Below, piece by piece: positions 9,290 to 18,135 of a stretch of DNA of 64,000 nt. The stretch covers positions 1-64,000 of the forward strand of contig CAHJWL010000006.1 of the NCBI GenBank assembly GCA_903642235.1, read 5' to 3'. Position 1 is the first letter of the stretch. Each line of letters opens with the position of its first letter. The DNA comes from Acidobacteriaceae bacterium (GTDB lineage Bacteria; Acidobacteriota; Terriglobia; Terriglobales; Acidobacteriaceae). The notes under the pieces were generated by a model, which ran no database searches, was not told the origin of the DNA, and was given only the letters and a program-made list of their open reading frames with translations. The translations under genes were made by a program, and so were the position numbers.

Positions 9290-10543
9290 CTACAAATTTT
9301 CGGCCCGGCCCGCTACCTGCTCGTAGACCTCAGTCACCTTGCGCGCGCTCTGCTCAATGGTGAAGTGCTCGGCCACACGGTCGCGCCCTCGCACTCCCAT
9401 GGCCCGCGCTGCCGCAGGGTCGGCAAGCAGCGCGCAGATCGCCTCTGCCATCGCCGGTGCATCGTTCATCGGCACCAGCAGGCCGGTCTCGCCGTCGACC
9501 ATCGTCTCCCGCACACCGCCGCCGTTCGTCGCCACCACCGGCTTGCCGCACGCCATTCCCTGCACCACCACCTGTCCGAACGGCTCCGCCACCGTCGAGG
9601 CATGCACCAGAACATCCAGCCCTCGAATCCACGGAGCCACCTCGCTCTGAAAGCCCGTAAACGCGAGCACCCGGTCAAGACCCTTCGCCTGCGCCAGCTG
9701 CCGCAGCTCCGTCTCGTAGTCATGCTCCTTAAACAGCGCAGCCCCGATGATCTGAAAGCGCGCCTCCGGGTACCGTGCATGCACCAGCGCCGCGGCCTCG
9801 ATGAAGATGTGCTGGCCCTTCCACGGACAGATCCGTCCCACCAGCCCGATCACCGGCCCGGCCGACGTTGCCCCGGGATCGTGACCCGGCTGATCGCCGT
9901 CCCCCGGCGAAAAGAACTTCGAAAGATCCACGCCCGACGCGATCGCAGCCGTCGGTGTCTTCGGCAGATGGAGCGTCGCCAGCGTTGCCAGTGAGTTGCC
10001 AATCACGAAGTGCGGGATCACCTTCGCCAGCCCGCGCATCAGCCGCACTACCTTTGCCGGCAGGTAGTCCGCCGCAATGCGATCGCGGATGTGCCACACC
10101 ACCTGCACGCCGCTCAGCCGGCCTGCCAACCCGCCCAGAATCGATGCCTTCAGCGAGTTCGTGTGCAGCACCTCAATGCGCTGCTCCTCCAGAAAGCGCG
10201 CCAGCCGCCGCACATAGCGCAGGCTCGATCGAATCGCGCCCAGGTTCCCCGCGGAGACCAGCCCCAAGGAGTCCTTGCGCGCATGCACCACACTCTCATC
10301 AAGCAGCATCAGGTGCACCGGCACATGGCCGTCCAGCAAGCTCTCGAGCGGCCCCCGCGATCCCAGCAGCACAACTGGATCCACACGCGCGCGATCAAAG
10401 CGCTGCACCAGCTCCGCCAGCGCAATCTCCCCGCCGCCAAGCTCCGCCGTGTGATCAAACAACAGCACCCGTACCGGCCTCGCAGTGCCCCGCCCATCTC
10501 CGCCCTTCGCCTGTGGCGTCCCCATCCTCCGAGCCTCTCTCAC
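9290..10543 (-). CDS. GT4 family glycosyltransferase
   Basis: The protein has 417 residues and a GT-B fold. The N-terminal domain has the Gly-rich acceptor-side loop (TAELGGGEIALAEL); the C-terminal domain has GLVGRICPWKGQH and a donor-site EPFGQVVVQGMACGKPVVAT segment with the EX7E glutamates. By family it transfers a sugar from a nucleotide-sugar donor to a lipid-linked glycan in the cytoplasm. The GTG start at 10543 shares GTGA with the stop of the upstream GT4 gene, which suggests translational coupling; an ATG six codons inside (10525) with AGAGG before it is the alternative. It converges with the phosphoglycosyl transferase. Confidence 0.88.
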   Translation of the reverse strand: MREARRMGTPQAKGGDGRGTARPVRVLLFDHTAELGGGEIALAELVQRFDRARVDPVVLLGSRGPLESLLDGHVPVHLMLLDESVVHARKDSLGLVSAGNLGAIRSSLRYVRRLARFLEEQRIEVLHTNSLKASILGGLAGRLSGVQVVWHIRDRIAADYLPAKVVRLMRGLAKVIPHFVIGNSLATLATLHLPKTPTAAIASGVDLSKFFSPGDGDQPGHDPGATSAGPVIGLVGRICPWKGQHIFIEAAALVHARYPEARFQIIGAALFKEHDYETELRQLAQAKGLDRVLAFTGFQSEVAPWIRGLDVLVHASTVAEPFGQVVVQGMACGKPVVATNGGGVRETMVDGETGLLVPMNDAPAMAEAICALLADPAAARAMGVRGRDRVAEHFTIEQSARKVTEVYEQVAGRAENL

Positions 10544-11652
10544 GCCGGCAGCGCCGGCAGATGGCCGCCGGTCACGTCCGACAGGAACGCCCGCACTCTC
10601 CGCTGAAACTCCGCCGTGTCATAGCCGCGCGCATGCTCCTGGATCGCTGCCGCATTCCACGTCATCGTCTGAAATCGCTCCATCGCCGCCTTCATGGAGG
10701 CCACCGTCGGCTCACGGAAGAAGATCCCATTGAGGCCCTCCGTCACCGTCTCCACCGCACCGCCGCCGAAGAACGCAATCACCGGCCGGCCGGCCGCGTT
10801 CACCTCGAGCGGCGCCATGCCGAAGTCCTCCTCGCCGGGAAACAGCAGCGCCCGGCAGCGGCTCACCAGCTCTGTCACCGCGGCATCATCCTGCCGGCCC
10901 AGAAACTCCACCGTCGGTCCTGCCATCGCGCGCAGCCGTTCCAGATCCGGTCCGCCGCCAATCACCTTCAGCGGCAAACCAAGCTCCGTCGCCGCCCGTA
11001 TCGCGAGATCCAGCCGCTTGTACGGCACCAGTCGCGACAGAATCAGAAAGTAATCCCCGACAGGCTCGCTCGCGTGAAAGCGTGTCGTCTCAATCGGCGG
11101 CGGAATGACTACGGACTCAATTCCGAACGCATCGCGCAGTCGCTGCTGCACCACGCGCGAGTTGGCGATGTAAAAGTCGGGCCGCCGCGCCGCTCGCATC
11201 TCCCACGCCTTCAATGGCTTCAGCGCGGCCCCAAGAAACAGCTTCTTCAGCACGCCCACCGTCTCCTGCGCGAAGTAATCCTCGGCCCGCCACACCCAGC
11301 GCATCGGCGTGTGGCAGTAGCAGACGTGCACCGCATTCTTGCCGCGCTTGACCCCCTTCGCAAAGCCAAAGCAGCTCGTCACCACCAGGTCATACGCGTC
11401 AAGATTCACCGTCTCCACCGCCAGCGGATACAGCAGAAAATAGTGCCGGAAAAACTTTGCCTTGTTTGGCAGACGCTGCATCCACGATGTTCGCGCCTTT
11501 GCCGCCTGCAGGTACGGTGAGAGCCGCTCGGTGACGGCCAGCGTCGAGTAGAGGTCCGCGCCCGGAAGTGTCTTGTGCAGCACCTCGGTCACGCGCTCGG
11601 CCCCGCCCATCTGCGCCAGATTGTCATGAAATAGAGCAATACGAACGTCCAA
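10540..11652 (-). CDS. GT4 family glycosyltransferase
   Basis: The protein has 370 residues from the chosen start. It opens with RIALFHDNLAQMGGAERV, the usual N-terminal glycine loop, contains CYCHTPMRWVW, and ends with a donor-binding domain (FLILSRLVPYKRLD, then GEEDFGMAPLEVNAAGRP). The CHTPMR segment resembles WbaZ-like GDP-mannose-dependent enzymes, but the donor is not proven. I chose the TTG at 11652 because AGAGGAG lies 5 nt before it; the frame also allows a GTG at 11673. It forms a two-gene unit with the next GT4 gene, overlapping by 4 bp, and is divergent from a third GT4 gene. Confidence 0.87.
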   Translation of the reverse strand: MDVRIALFHDNLAQMGGAERVTEVLHKTLPGADLYSTLAVTERLSPYLQAAKARTSWMQRLPNKAKFFRHYFLLYPLAVETVNLDAYDLVVTSCFGFAKGVKRGKNAVHVCYCHTPMRWVWRAEDYFAQETVGVLKKLFLGAALKPLKAWEMRAARRPDFYIANSRVVQQRLRDAFGIESVVIPPPIETTRFHASEPVGDYFLILSRLVPYKRLDLAIRAATELGLPLKVIGGGPDLERLRAMAGPTVEFLGRQDDAAVTELVSRCRALLFPGEEDFGMAPLEVNAAGRPVIAFFGGGAVETVTEGLNGIFFREPTVASMKAAMERFQTMTWNAAAIQEHARGYDTAEFQRRVRAFLSDVTGGHLPALPA

Positions 11653-11848
11653 TTTGGCTCCTCTTGCTGACACCGTGCATCGTCGCCGTTCTGTACGGCA
11701 CGTCCCTTCGCGAGGCCGAGTCGCCAGACGCAGGCGTGCGCTAAACTTGTGGTCTTACACCATTACTCGCAACGAAAATCTCTGGGCGTGCCTCCATCTT
11801 ACGTGGTCCTGGTACGGCCGCTCGATCTATCGGACCCTTCTCTCGCGC

Positions 11849-12907
11849 ATGCGCATCCTCCATCTGTCGAACACTGTCTCCGACCGCGGCAACGGCATCG
11901 TCAACGTCGCCGTCGATCTCGCGATCGCTCAGGCCTCTGCGGGGCATGATGTTGCGTTTGCCTGTGAGCGCGGCGGCTACATCCCTCTGCTCGAGCGCTT
12001 CAAGGTTCGCGTATCTCTGGTTCGCCAGACCGGCGCCGCACGCGCCCTGCTCAACTCCCTCGCGCTGCTTCGCCTGCTTCGCGCCTTTCGCCCGCAGATC
12101 ATCCATTGCCACATGCGCAGTGGCCTTCTGCTCGTCGCTCCCTGGGCTCGAGTCCTCCGCATACCCATCGTCGTCCATGTGCACAACATTCACGATCGCG
12201 CGATCGGCCTGCGCCATCTGCCCACCCGCATCCTCGCCGTCAGCCACGCGGACTCACGCACCATCGCCGCCGCCGGCGTGCCGCGCGATCGCATCCGCGT
12301 CGTTCTGAACGGCCTCATCGGCTCACATCGGCTGCCGGCGACGCCCTCACCCGTTGCGCTGCATTGCCCCGCGATCACGACCGTTGCCGGCATGATGCAT
12401 CGCAAGGGCATCGCCGAGCTCATCACCGCCTTTGAGACCGTGCTCGCGACCCAGCCTGACGCGCACCTTTACCTCGTCGGCGAAGGACCGGAGCGCCTGC
12501 TCTTTGAGGCGCAGGCCGCGGCCTCGCCCGCTGCCGCGCATATCCACTTCGAAGGCATGCAGGCCGATCCCCGCGGCTATCTGCTGGCGTGCGATGTCTT
12601 CGTCCTCGCCTCTCGCCGGGAGTCCTTCGGCCTTGTTCTTATTGAGGCTCGCCAGGCCGGGTGCGCCATCGTCGCCTCGGACGTCGATGGCATTCCCGAG
12701 CTGCTCGGCCACGGCGACCTCGGTCTGCTTGTTCCACCGGAGAACCCCTCCGCGCTTGCCGCTGCCATTCTGCGCCTTCTTGCCGATCAGGAGCTTCGCG
12801 CCTCGCTGCAGGGAAGGGCCCGAGAGAACCTCGAGCCCTTCACTACCACCCGCATGGCCGTGGAGGTCTTTGCCGTCTACTCTGAGGTCGCGCAGCCAGC
12901 CCCTTAG
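11849..12907 (+). CDS. GT4 family glycosyltransferase
   Basis: The protein has 352 residues from the ATG at 11849, whose product begins MRILHLSNTVSDRGNGI as expected for a GT4 enzyme; the frame is open upstream to 11654 but that part looks like non-coding leader. The C-terminal half has TTVAGMMHRKGIAELI and the donor-site motif SRRESFGLVLIEARQAG. It would add one sugar to the growing exopolysaccharide unit. Its last 4 bp overlap the end of the convergent beta-helix gene, so no separate terminator fits between them. Confidence 0.85.
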   Translation: MRILHLSNTVSDRGNGIVNVAVDLAIAQASAGHDVAFACERGGYIPLLERFKVRVSLVRQTGAARALLNSLALLRLLRAFRPQIIHCHMRSGLLLVAPWARVLRIPIVVHVHNIHDRAIGLRHLPTRILAVSHADSRTIAAAGVPRDRIRVVLNGLIGSHRLPATPSPVALHCPAITTVAGMMHRKGIAELITAFETVLATQPDAHLYLVGEGPERLLFEAQAAASPAAAHIHFEGMQADPRGYLLACDVFVLASRRESFGLVLIEARQAGCAIVASDVDGIPELLGHGDLGLLVPPENPSALAAAILRLLADQELRASLQGRARENLEPFTTTRMAVEVFAVYSEVAQPAP

Positions 12908-14814
12908 GACCTTCCTCCGCCATCGCGTTCAAGCGCCAACTTCGCCGATGTTGCATGGAACGGCGTCACCGGCAGAGCCTGCTGCGCACCTGATCGCCCG
13001 GCGGCCTTCTGAACAACCGGGCCATCAACCTGTCCGGCTGTCAGGCCAGTCAGCCGGCCGCCACCACTGTTCGGAATCGCTTCCTCCCGCGGTGCAACCT
13101 CTCCAAGCTTTGACGTCGGCTCCGTCGTCCCCTTCCACCAGGTCACATCGTGAAAGGTGTTGACGCCCGGCTGTCCCGCGCCCACATTGAACTGCCGATT
13201 CGTCGTCGGGTTCATGTTGTAGTGGTTGTTCTGAAACTGCATGCCGGCCATCGCTTCCTGCCGTATGTAGAGCGTCAGGCCGCCGTTCGCTGCGTTCCTG
13301 CTGGCGTCGAAGTAGTTGTCGTGCACGTTCCAGTGATCGCACCCGACCTCAAGCGTCGCCTCCGCCGCCCACACCGCGGAGATCGAGTTGTACGCCAAAG
13401 TTCCCCCTGGCGCACCGCCGTTACAATCCACACCGTTATAGAGCGCCTTGCTTGCAGAGGCAGTCAGGTCGTGGATCAGGTTATGCGTCAGCACCGGTGC
13501 GGTCGAATTTCCGCCGGTCTGTATTCCGTAACCCGAAGAGTTACGGATGATGTTGCTGTCGATCAGCGCCTTCGCACAGCCCGAAAGCCGTATGTTTCCC
13601 TGGTTGTTCATCAGCAGATTGCCGCTGATCACCGGGTCTGTACACGCCGGCCCCTTGCCGTCTGTCGCGACGGAGATCCCAAGCGCCTCTGTAGTTGCCA
13701 CATAGTTGTTCCGCACCGCCGCACCCGCCGTGCCTGAGAGGTAGATTCCGCTGCGCTGGTAATTCGTTGCCATGCCGCTGTCGATCCGGCCCACAGCATT
13801 ATCTGCAATCACCCATCCCCGCAGCGCGTTCGGCGCACTTCCGTCCTCGGACGCTACAACATAGATCGCACCCTCCCCCCGGCTGTCGGCATCGGTGGTC
13901 GCATCCGCGTTATTCCAGAACACGTTGTTCTGGATCGTCCCATACTCATTGCCGCCCGCGGCCGTTGTTGTCGCCAGCACGCCCGCTTTGGCAGCATGCA
14001 CGATCCGCAGCCCCGTGACCGTTGCGTGGTTCACGCCGCCCAGCATCACGCCGTAGCGCCGGACACTCGCCTGGACGGCATGCCGCGAGGGGTCACTGCC
14101 GTCCGCCGTGTGCAGGTAGAGCGTTCCCGCTGCAGCGTCATAGAAGAACGTTCCCGGTAGCCGCACCACGTTCTTCGAACCGGCATCCTGCTGCTCCGGC
14201 GGCAGCGAGCCCACGTGCTGCCACTCCGCCAGCTTGAAGCTCTTCTGCGTCTCCCGCAGCGCCTCCCACATCATGTGGTTGAAGCTCACCGTGTCGCCCG
14301 GCTGGTACACCCGCCCGCCCGCATACGGGCCCGCGTAGTTCGGCGCGGAGAGGATCGCCTTCGTCTCGTGGCTCGCGCCATCCACAAACACCTTGTAGAC
14401 AGGCCCCTTCACCTGCGTCTTGTACACCCCGTCGCCCGCGCTGGTCCAGCCCTTCACGGCATCAGCCCCATCAATCGTCGGCGGATCGCCACCCTGGCCG
14501 TAGCTGCCGATCGTCAACGGACTTCCTGCCGCGCCGGAGTTTCCCGCGCCAGTCGCCGTCAGTTCCAGCTGCTCGCCCCAGCGGCCGCCGCTCTTCAACA
14601 GAATCTTGTCGCCCGCGTGAAATCCCCTTGCCGCCGCGAACCGGTTCACCGCGCTCAGATGCTGCCACGCACTCGTCTCCGTCGTGCCGCTCGCACCATC
14701 CGATCCCGCCTTGCTGTCAACGTAGTACGTGGCAGCATGCGCGGCCACCGCACCGCCCAGGACCAGTCCAGCCGCCGAAAAAACCCTCGCTCTCCACTCG
14801 CGTTTCGCAAACAT
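12904..14814 (-). CDS. Secreted right-handed parallel beta-helix protein
   Basis: The protein has 636 residues. A signal peptide (GLVLGGAVAAHA) leads into AATYYVDSKAGSDGASGT, the usual opening of pectate-lyase-like right-handed beta-helices. The middle has repeated Asn-rich coils such as NNVFWNNA, ADNAVGRI and RNNYVATTEALGI, typical of PbH1 repeats. AAAGGAG sits 7 nt before the ATG at 14814. It is the last gene of the minus-strand exopolysaccharide operon, 82 nt after the O-antigen-ligase-like gene, so a polysaccharide lyase or epimerase acting on the polymer is plausible by analogy with AlgG/AlgL. I see no motif that decides between lyase, hydrolase and epimerase. Confidence 0.8.
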   Translation of the reverse strand: MFAKREWRARVFSAAGLVLGGAVAAHAATYYVDSKAGSDGASGTTETSAWQHLSAVNRFAAARGFHAGDKILLKSGGRWGEQLELTATGAGNSGAAGSPLTIGSYGQGGDPPTIDGADAVKGWTSAGDGVYKTQVKGPVYKVFVDGASHETKAILSAPNYAGPYAGGRVYQPGDTVSFNHMMWEALRETQKSFKLAEWQHVGSLPPEQQDAGSKNVVRLPGTFFYDAAAGTLYLHTADGSDPSRHAVQASVRRYGVMLGGVNHATVTGLRIVHAAKAGVLATTTAAGGNEYGTIQNNVFWNNADATTDADSRGEGAIYVVASEDGSAPNALRGWVIADNAVGRIDSGMATNYQRSGIYLSGTAGAAVRNNYVATTEALGISVATDGKGPACTDPVISGNLLMNNQGNIRLSGCAKALIDSNIIRNSSGYGIQTGGNSTAPVLTHNLIHDLTASASKALYNGVDCNGGAPGGTLAYNSISAVWAAEATLEVGCDHWNVHDNYFDASRNAANGGLTLYIRQEAMAGMQFQNNHYNMNPTTNRQFNVGAGQPGVNTFHDVTWWKGTTEPTSKLGEVAPREEAIPNSGGGRLTGLTAGQVDGPVVQKAAGRSGAQQALPVTPFHATSAKLALERDGGGRS

Positions 14815-14896
14815 TGCACTCTCCTTTCGTTGCTTCGTCCTTCAGATGCGCTGCGTTTGTCCATGCTTCACTCGCGCGCTCTGCCGGGCTCCTCGC

Positions 14897-16477
14897 CTAC
14901 TCGGTCACGAGATCGCTCTCCACCGCTTCCAATCCCGTACTCACCCGGTCTTCCGTCTCGCCGCCCGGCCGCCGCGCTCGAATGGTCTCTGCACCGATCG
15001 CCCTCCCTGCCTCACCAGTGCGGTATGCAAAGCTCCACACCGCGGGCGCACCTCCCTCCGCCACTGCCTGCTTCGCCCGTTCTGCTTTAACAGCGAAGCA
15101 CATCGCGATGCATGTCCACACAAGAAAGCCACTCGCGCCCGGAAAGATGCCCATCACCGGTATCTGCACCAGCATCGCGATCAGTCCGGCTTTCATTCCC
15201 ACCAGTTCCGGTACGCCGCGCGTTCCTTGAAAGCACGCCATCACAGCCTGCCCAAAGCCGACGAGAAACACGATGCTGCCGAACCATCCGAACGACAGCA
15301 TGATCTCTTCTATGCCGTTGTCGCCCAGGGCCACCTCTTCCGGCTGCGCCACGCCCCAGCTCGGCCCATTGTTCTTTGACGCCGCGCCGCCCGCTCCCAG
15401 CCCGATACCAAACGGCGAGGTCTCAAACAGCGCCACGGCCCGCTGCTGACTCGCTACCCGCTCGTTCACACTGCTGTCGTCACCCAGGTTGTTCAGACTC
15501 TCCAACCGATGCGACAGCACCTCGTTGATCTCCGGCACCTGCGTCGCAATCCCCAGCCCCACAACCGCGCCCAGCAGAAGCGCCACGAGCCCCAGCCGCT
15601 GGCGTGTGGTAAACGAAACACTCAACACCAGCAGGCCCACCACCGCGCCGATCCACCCCGACCGGCTCATCGTCAACCCCAGCGTCAGCAGAGCGATCGG
15701 AATCGCCAGCATGCGAATCCGCTTCCTCGAGGCGAGACTCAGCAGCATCCCGAAGGCCATGTAGTCGCTCAGCGGCTGCGGCGTGTTCATGGTTGAAAAC
15801 ACGCGAACTCCCATGCGCTCCGGCTTGCCGATCGACGTCAGTGTGGAGTTCTCCATCCACAGCGCGTCCCACGGCGCCAGAAAGAAAAACTGGTACAGAC
15901 CGTAGAGCCCCATCAGCAGCACCCCCCCCAGAAAGCTCGTCCGCAGACTTTCAAGGATCTCCGCTGCATGCTCACGCTCGTGGTACACATACAGCGCGAA
16001 ACACAGCGGCGACGCCCATCCCAGCGCATCCTGGATCAGGCCGGCCAGCGGGCTTGAAAGCAGACCCACAATCGATCCATACAGAAGCGCGGCCGAGACA
16101 TACGTCCACGCCCGCAGCTCCGGCCGCAGCAGGTTTCCCCACTGGTGCCGGTACGCCGCCAGGCCCGCCATGCAGGCAAGAAACGGCGCGATCATGACAA
16201 ACGATGCCGTGGCCGATCCTGTTCGGAACTCAATCAGCCGCCGCAGAAGGGGTGTAAGAAAAAACAGCCAGCACACCAGCGAGACATAGTGACGCCGCGA
16301 CCGCTCAAGAAAGAACAGGGCCAGCCCGAAGGCCAGCAGCGGAAACACAAAGGTGACCCCGCGCGCCGCCGGCGTCACCGCTCCCGCAGCCGTCACGCCC
16401 GTCAGAGCAGCCAGCAGCCAGCGGTTTGAACGCCGCTGACCTCTCTCTTTCACCAGAAGCGCCGCAGACACGCTCAT
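14897..16477 (-). CDS. O-antigen ligase/Wzy-like polymerase family membrane protein
   Basis: The protein has 526 residues and about ten to twelve hydrophobic segments. A large loop in the middle (residues about 215-245, ending FSTMNTPQPLSDYMAFGM) precedes the GLTMSRSGWIGA segment characteristic of the Wzy_C/WaaL superfamily. These proteins join lipid-linked glycan units, either to each other or to a lipid A or protein acceptor. The start ATG overlaps the stop of the flippase gene by 4 bp (ATGA). Together with the neighbouring flippase and chain-length regulator it suggests a Wzx/Wzy-type pathway with this protein as polymerase; that choice is inference. Confidence 0.82.
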   Translation of the reverse strand: MSVSAALLVKERGQRRSNRWLLAALTGVTAAGAVTPAARGVTFVFPLLAFGLALFFLERSRRHYVSLVCWLFFLTPLLRRLIEFRTGSATASFVMIAPFLACMAGLAAYRHQWGNLLRPELRAWTYVSAALLYGSIVGLLSSPLAGLIQDALGWASPLCFALYVYHEREHAAEILESLRTSFLGGVLLMGLYGLYQFFFLAPWDALWMENSTLTSIGKPERMGVRVFSTMNTPQPLSDYMAFGMLLSLASRKRIRMLAIPIALLTLGLTMSRSGWIGAVVGLLVLSVSFTTRQRLGLVALLLGAVVGLGIATQVPEINEVLSHRLESLNNLGDDSSVNERVASQQRAVALFETSPFGIGLGAGGAASKNNGPSWGVAQPEEVALGDNGIEEIMLSFGWFGSIVFLVGFGQAVMACFQGTRGVPELVGMKAGLIAMLVQIPVMGIFPGASGFLVWTCIAMCFAVKAERAKQAVAEGGAPAVWSFAYRTGEAGRAIGAETIRARRPGGETEDRVSTGLEAVESDLVTE

Positions 16478-17895
16478 ACCGTCGCCCTCCGCTCAAATGG
16501 CTTGAACGCTCGCCGCAGCATCTCGAAGTCCTGCCGCTGCGGCATCAGACTCGGCGGCGCAATCTTCAGAAACAACGGAAAGCTCGCGTAGAGAAATACA
16601 AAGCGCACACACGTCGAGAGCAGCAGCGAGATCGCCGCACCTGCGATCCCGAAGCGGGGAATCAGCAGGAGCATCAGCGGCACACTCAGACCCAGACCCA
16701 CAGCCTGCAGCAGCGTCACCGTTCCCGGCCGTCCCAGCGCCATGAAGGCCTGCGCCAGCACAAAGACGCAGCCGGAGATGGTGACCTCCGCCAGCAGAAT
16801 GCGCAGGCTCAGCGCCGACCGGGCATATGCCCGCCCATAGAAAAGCCGCAGCAGCACCGGCCCGATCACCGCAACGCCCAGGGCACACATGCCTGTCAGC
16901 AGCAGGCTCATCCGCGCCGCGCGCCCGGTCATCGCCACCGCCTCCTCGGTCGATCGTCCCGCCGCCTTCGGAAACAGGACCATCACCACCGAAAGTTGAA
17001 AGACATTCAGCATGCGCGAAAGACTCAGAACAACTACATACAGGCCCAGATCCGCGGGCGTCAGAAAGCTGACCACTAGCACCTGATCCACCTGCAGAGC
17101 CAGTGTCCCCAGCAGGTCGATCCCGTAGGATCGAATCCCGTAGCTCAGCAGCAGGCGCGAGCCCGCCACGCTCGGCCGCGGCCCCCCCGCAAACAGATGC
17201 CGCCCCTGCCATGCCAGCAGACCGAACACCGGAAACGCCGCCAGAATGTAAGCCAGCGCCGCGGTAAACGTAGTGAAACGGTGAACCGCAAGCAGTCCCA
17301 GCAGGATCGCGAGCGTAACGCCCGGGTTCAGGAGCTGCGCCATATTCGACATCTTGAACGATCCGCTGGCCTCGAGTGCGCCGCGAAGCAGGAATGCCGT
17401 GCTGCAGAGCGGCGTCACCAGCAGAAACCATTGCGCCGACCGGATCGCCCACAGCGGGTACTGGTGTAGCCAGTGCGGCATGGAGAGAACACCCACCAGC
17501 GCCGCCGCGATCGACAGCAGTGTGCTCATCGCCAGCCCGTTCACCAGCAGCTCCCCCGTCTGCTTCGGCCGGTTGCGAATGTAGTAGATCAGCGCGCTCG
17601 GCAGCCCAAAGGTCGTCAGCCCGGCCAGAAACGAACTCCACAGCGTGATAGCCGCCAGCTGTCCGCGACCCGCCGGCAGCAGCAGCCGGGCAGTCAGGAT
17701 GCCCGTGCCCGCGTTCAATCCCTGAATCACAAGGCGCGCTACCACGGTCTGCCCGATCGCTTTTACACCGCGACCCGCGGCCGGCGTCGCCCCAGGCGCC
17801 ACAACCTCCTCGTTCGAGACCGTCTCGTCACTCGCGGAGGTCAACGTCTCCGGAATTTCGTCTGAAACCATGCGCCGCTCACCCGTGTCCTTCAA
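16474..17895 (-). CDS. Polysaccharide flippase, Wzx/MATE-like
   Basis: The protein has up to 473 residues and about twelve to fourteen membrane segments, beginning GRGVKAIGQTVVARLVIQG and continuing with LLLPAGRGQLAAITLW, the typical start of oligosaccharide flippases. It would move lipid-linked repeat units across the cytoplasmic membrane. The start is uncertain: TTG at 17895 follows AAGGGG, while an ATG at 17871 begins MVSDEIPETL with no clear ribosome site. It overlaps the next gene by 4 bp. Upstream lie 240 bp of tandem repeat and one hairpin repeat, separating it from the Wza-like gene in the same direction. Confidence 0.85.
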   Translation of the reverse strand: MKDTGERRMVSDEIPETLTSASDETVSNEEVVAPGATPAAGRGVKAIGQTVVARLVIQGLNAGTGILTARLLLPAGRGQLAAITLWSSFLAGLTTFGLPSALIYYIRNRPKQTGELLVNGLAMSTLLSIAAALVGVLSMPHWLHQYPLWAIRSAQWFLLVTPLCSTAFLLRGALEASGSFKMSNMAQLLNPGVTLAILLGLLAVHRFTTFTAALAYILAAFPVFGLLAWQGRHLFAGGPRPSVAGSRLLLSYGIRSYGIDLLGTLALQVDQVLVVSFLTPADLGLYVVVLSLSRMLNVFQLSVVMVLFPKAAGRSTEEAVAMTGRAARMSLLLTGMCALGVAVIGPVLLRLFYGRAYARSALSLRILLAEVTISGCVFVLAQAFMALGRPGTVTLLQAVGLGLSVPLMLLLIPRFGIAGAAISLLLSTCVRFVFLYASFPLFLKIAPPSLMPQRQDFEMLRRAFKPFERRATV

Positions 17896-17903
17896 CCCGC
17901 CCC

Positions 17904-18029
17904 TTGCTCTTCCAAGGCTCTTTGCTCTACCAAAACTCTTTGTTCTACCAAAACCCTTTGCTCTACAAGGCTCTTTGCTCTCCCAAAACCCTTTGCTCTA
18001 CCAAGGCTCTCTGCTCAGCCAAGACTCGT
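17904..18029. repeat. 18-bp tandem repeat, about seven units
   Basis: Read on the minus strand, units of the form TTGGTAGAGCAAAGGGTT follow one another with small changes, one unit being 17 bp. The array lies in the leader of the flippase gene inside the exopolysaccharide operon. The 18-bp period would encode a six-residue repeat such as LVEQRV, but the 17-bp unit brings a TAG, so it is not part of an open frame here. Confidence 0.85.
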
Positions 18030-18032
18030 CTT

Positions 18033-18061
18033 GGTTGTCATCCCGTAGGGATCTGCTTCTC
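18033..18061 (+). repeat. Hairpin repeat (family A), copy 1
   Basis: The sequence contains TCATCCCGTAGGGATCTGC, in which ATCCC and GGGAT can pair around a GTA loop. It is intergenic, between the flippase and Wza-like genes, directly after the 18-bp tandem array. Confidence 0.9.
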
Positions 18062-18135
18062 TCCCGCGGCAGACTCCCATCCCCTGCCTGCCAAACACTA
18101 CCGCGATCCCGACCGGACGCTCCGCAGTCCCTCGG

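Noticed and set aside
9262..9310. Nested inverted repeats (CGGGCC/GGCCCG around TTTGTA/TACAAA)
   Set aside because: They might form a terminator for the phosphoglycosyl transferase, but one arm lies in the coding end of the GT4 gene and the loops are large, so I did not list it as a feature.
9868..11520. Plus-strand frame of 550 codons across two GT4 genes
   Set aside because: Its protein is rich in Arg, Pro and His and lacks motifs; the minus strand encodes two well-formed GT4 enzymes with ribosome sites.
16493..17641. Minus-strand frame of 382 codons inside the flippase gene
   Set aside because: A shifted reading of the flippase with Gly/Ala/Asp-rich sequence and no membrane helices.
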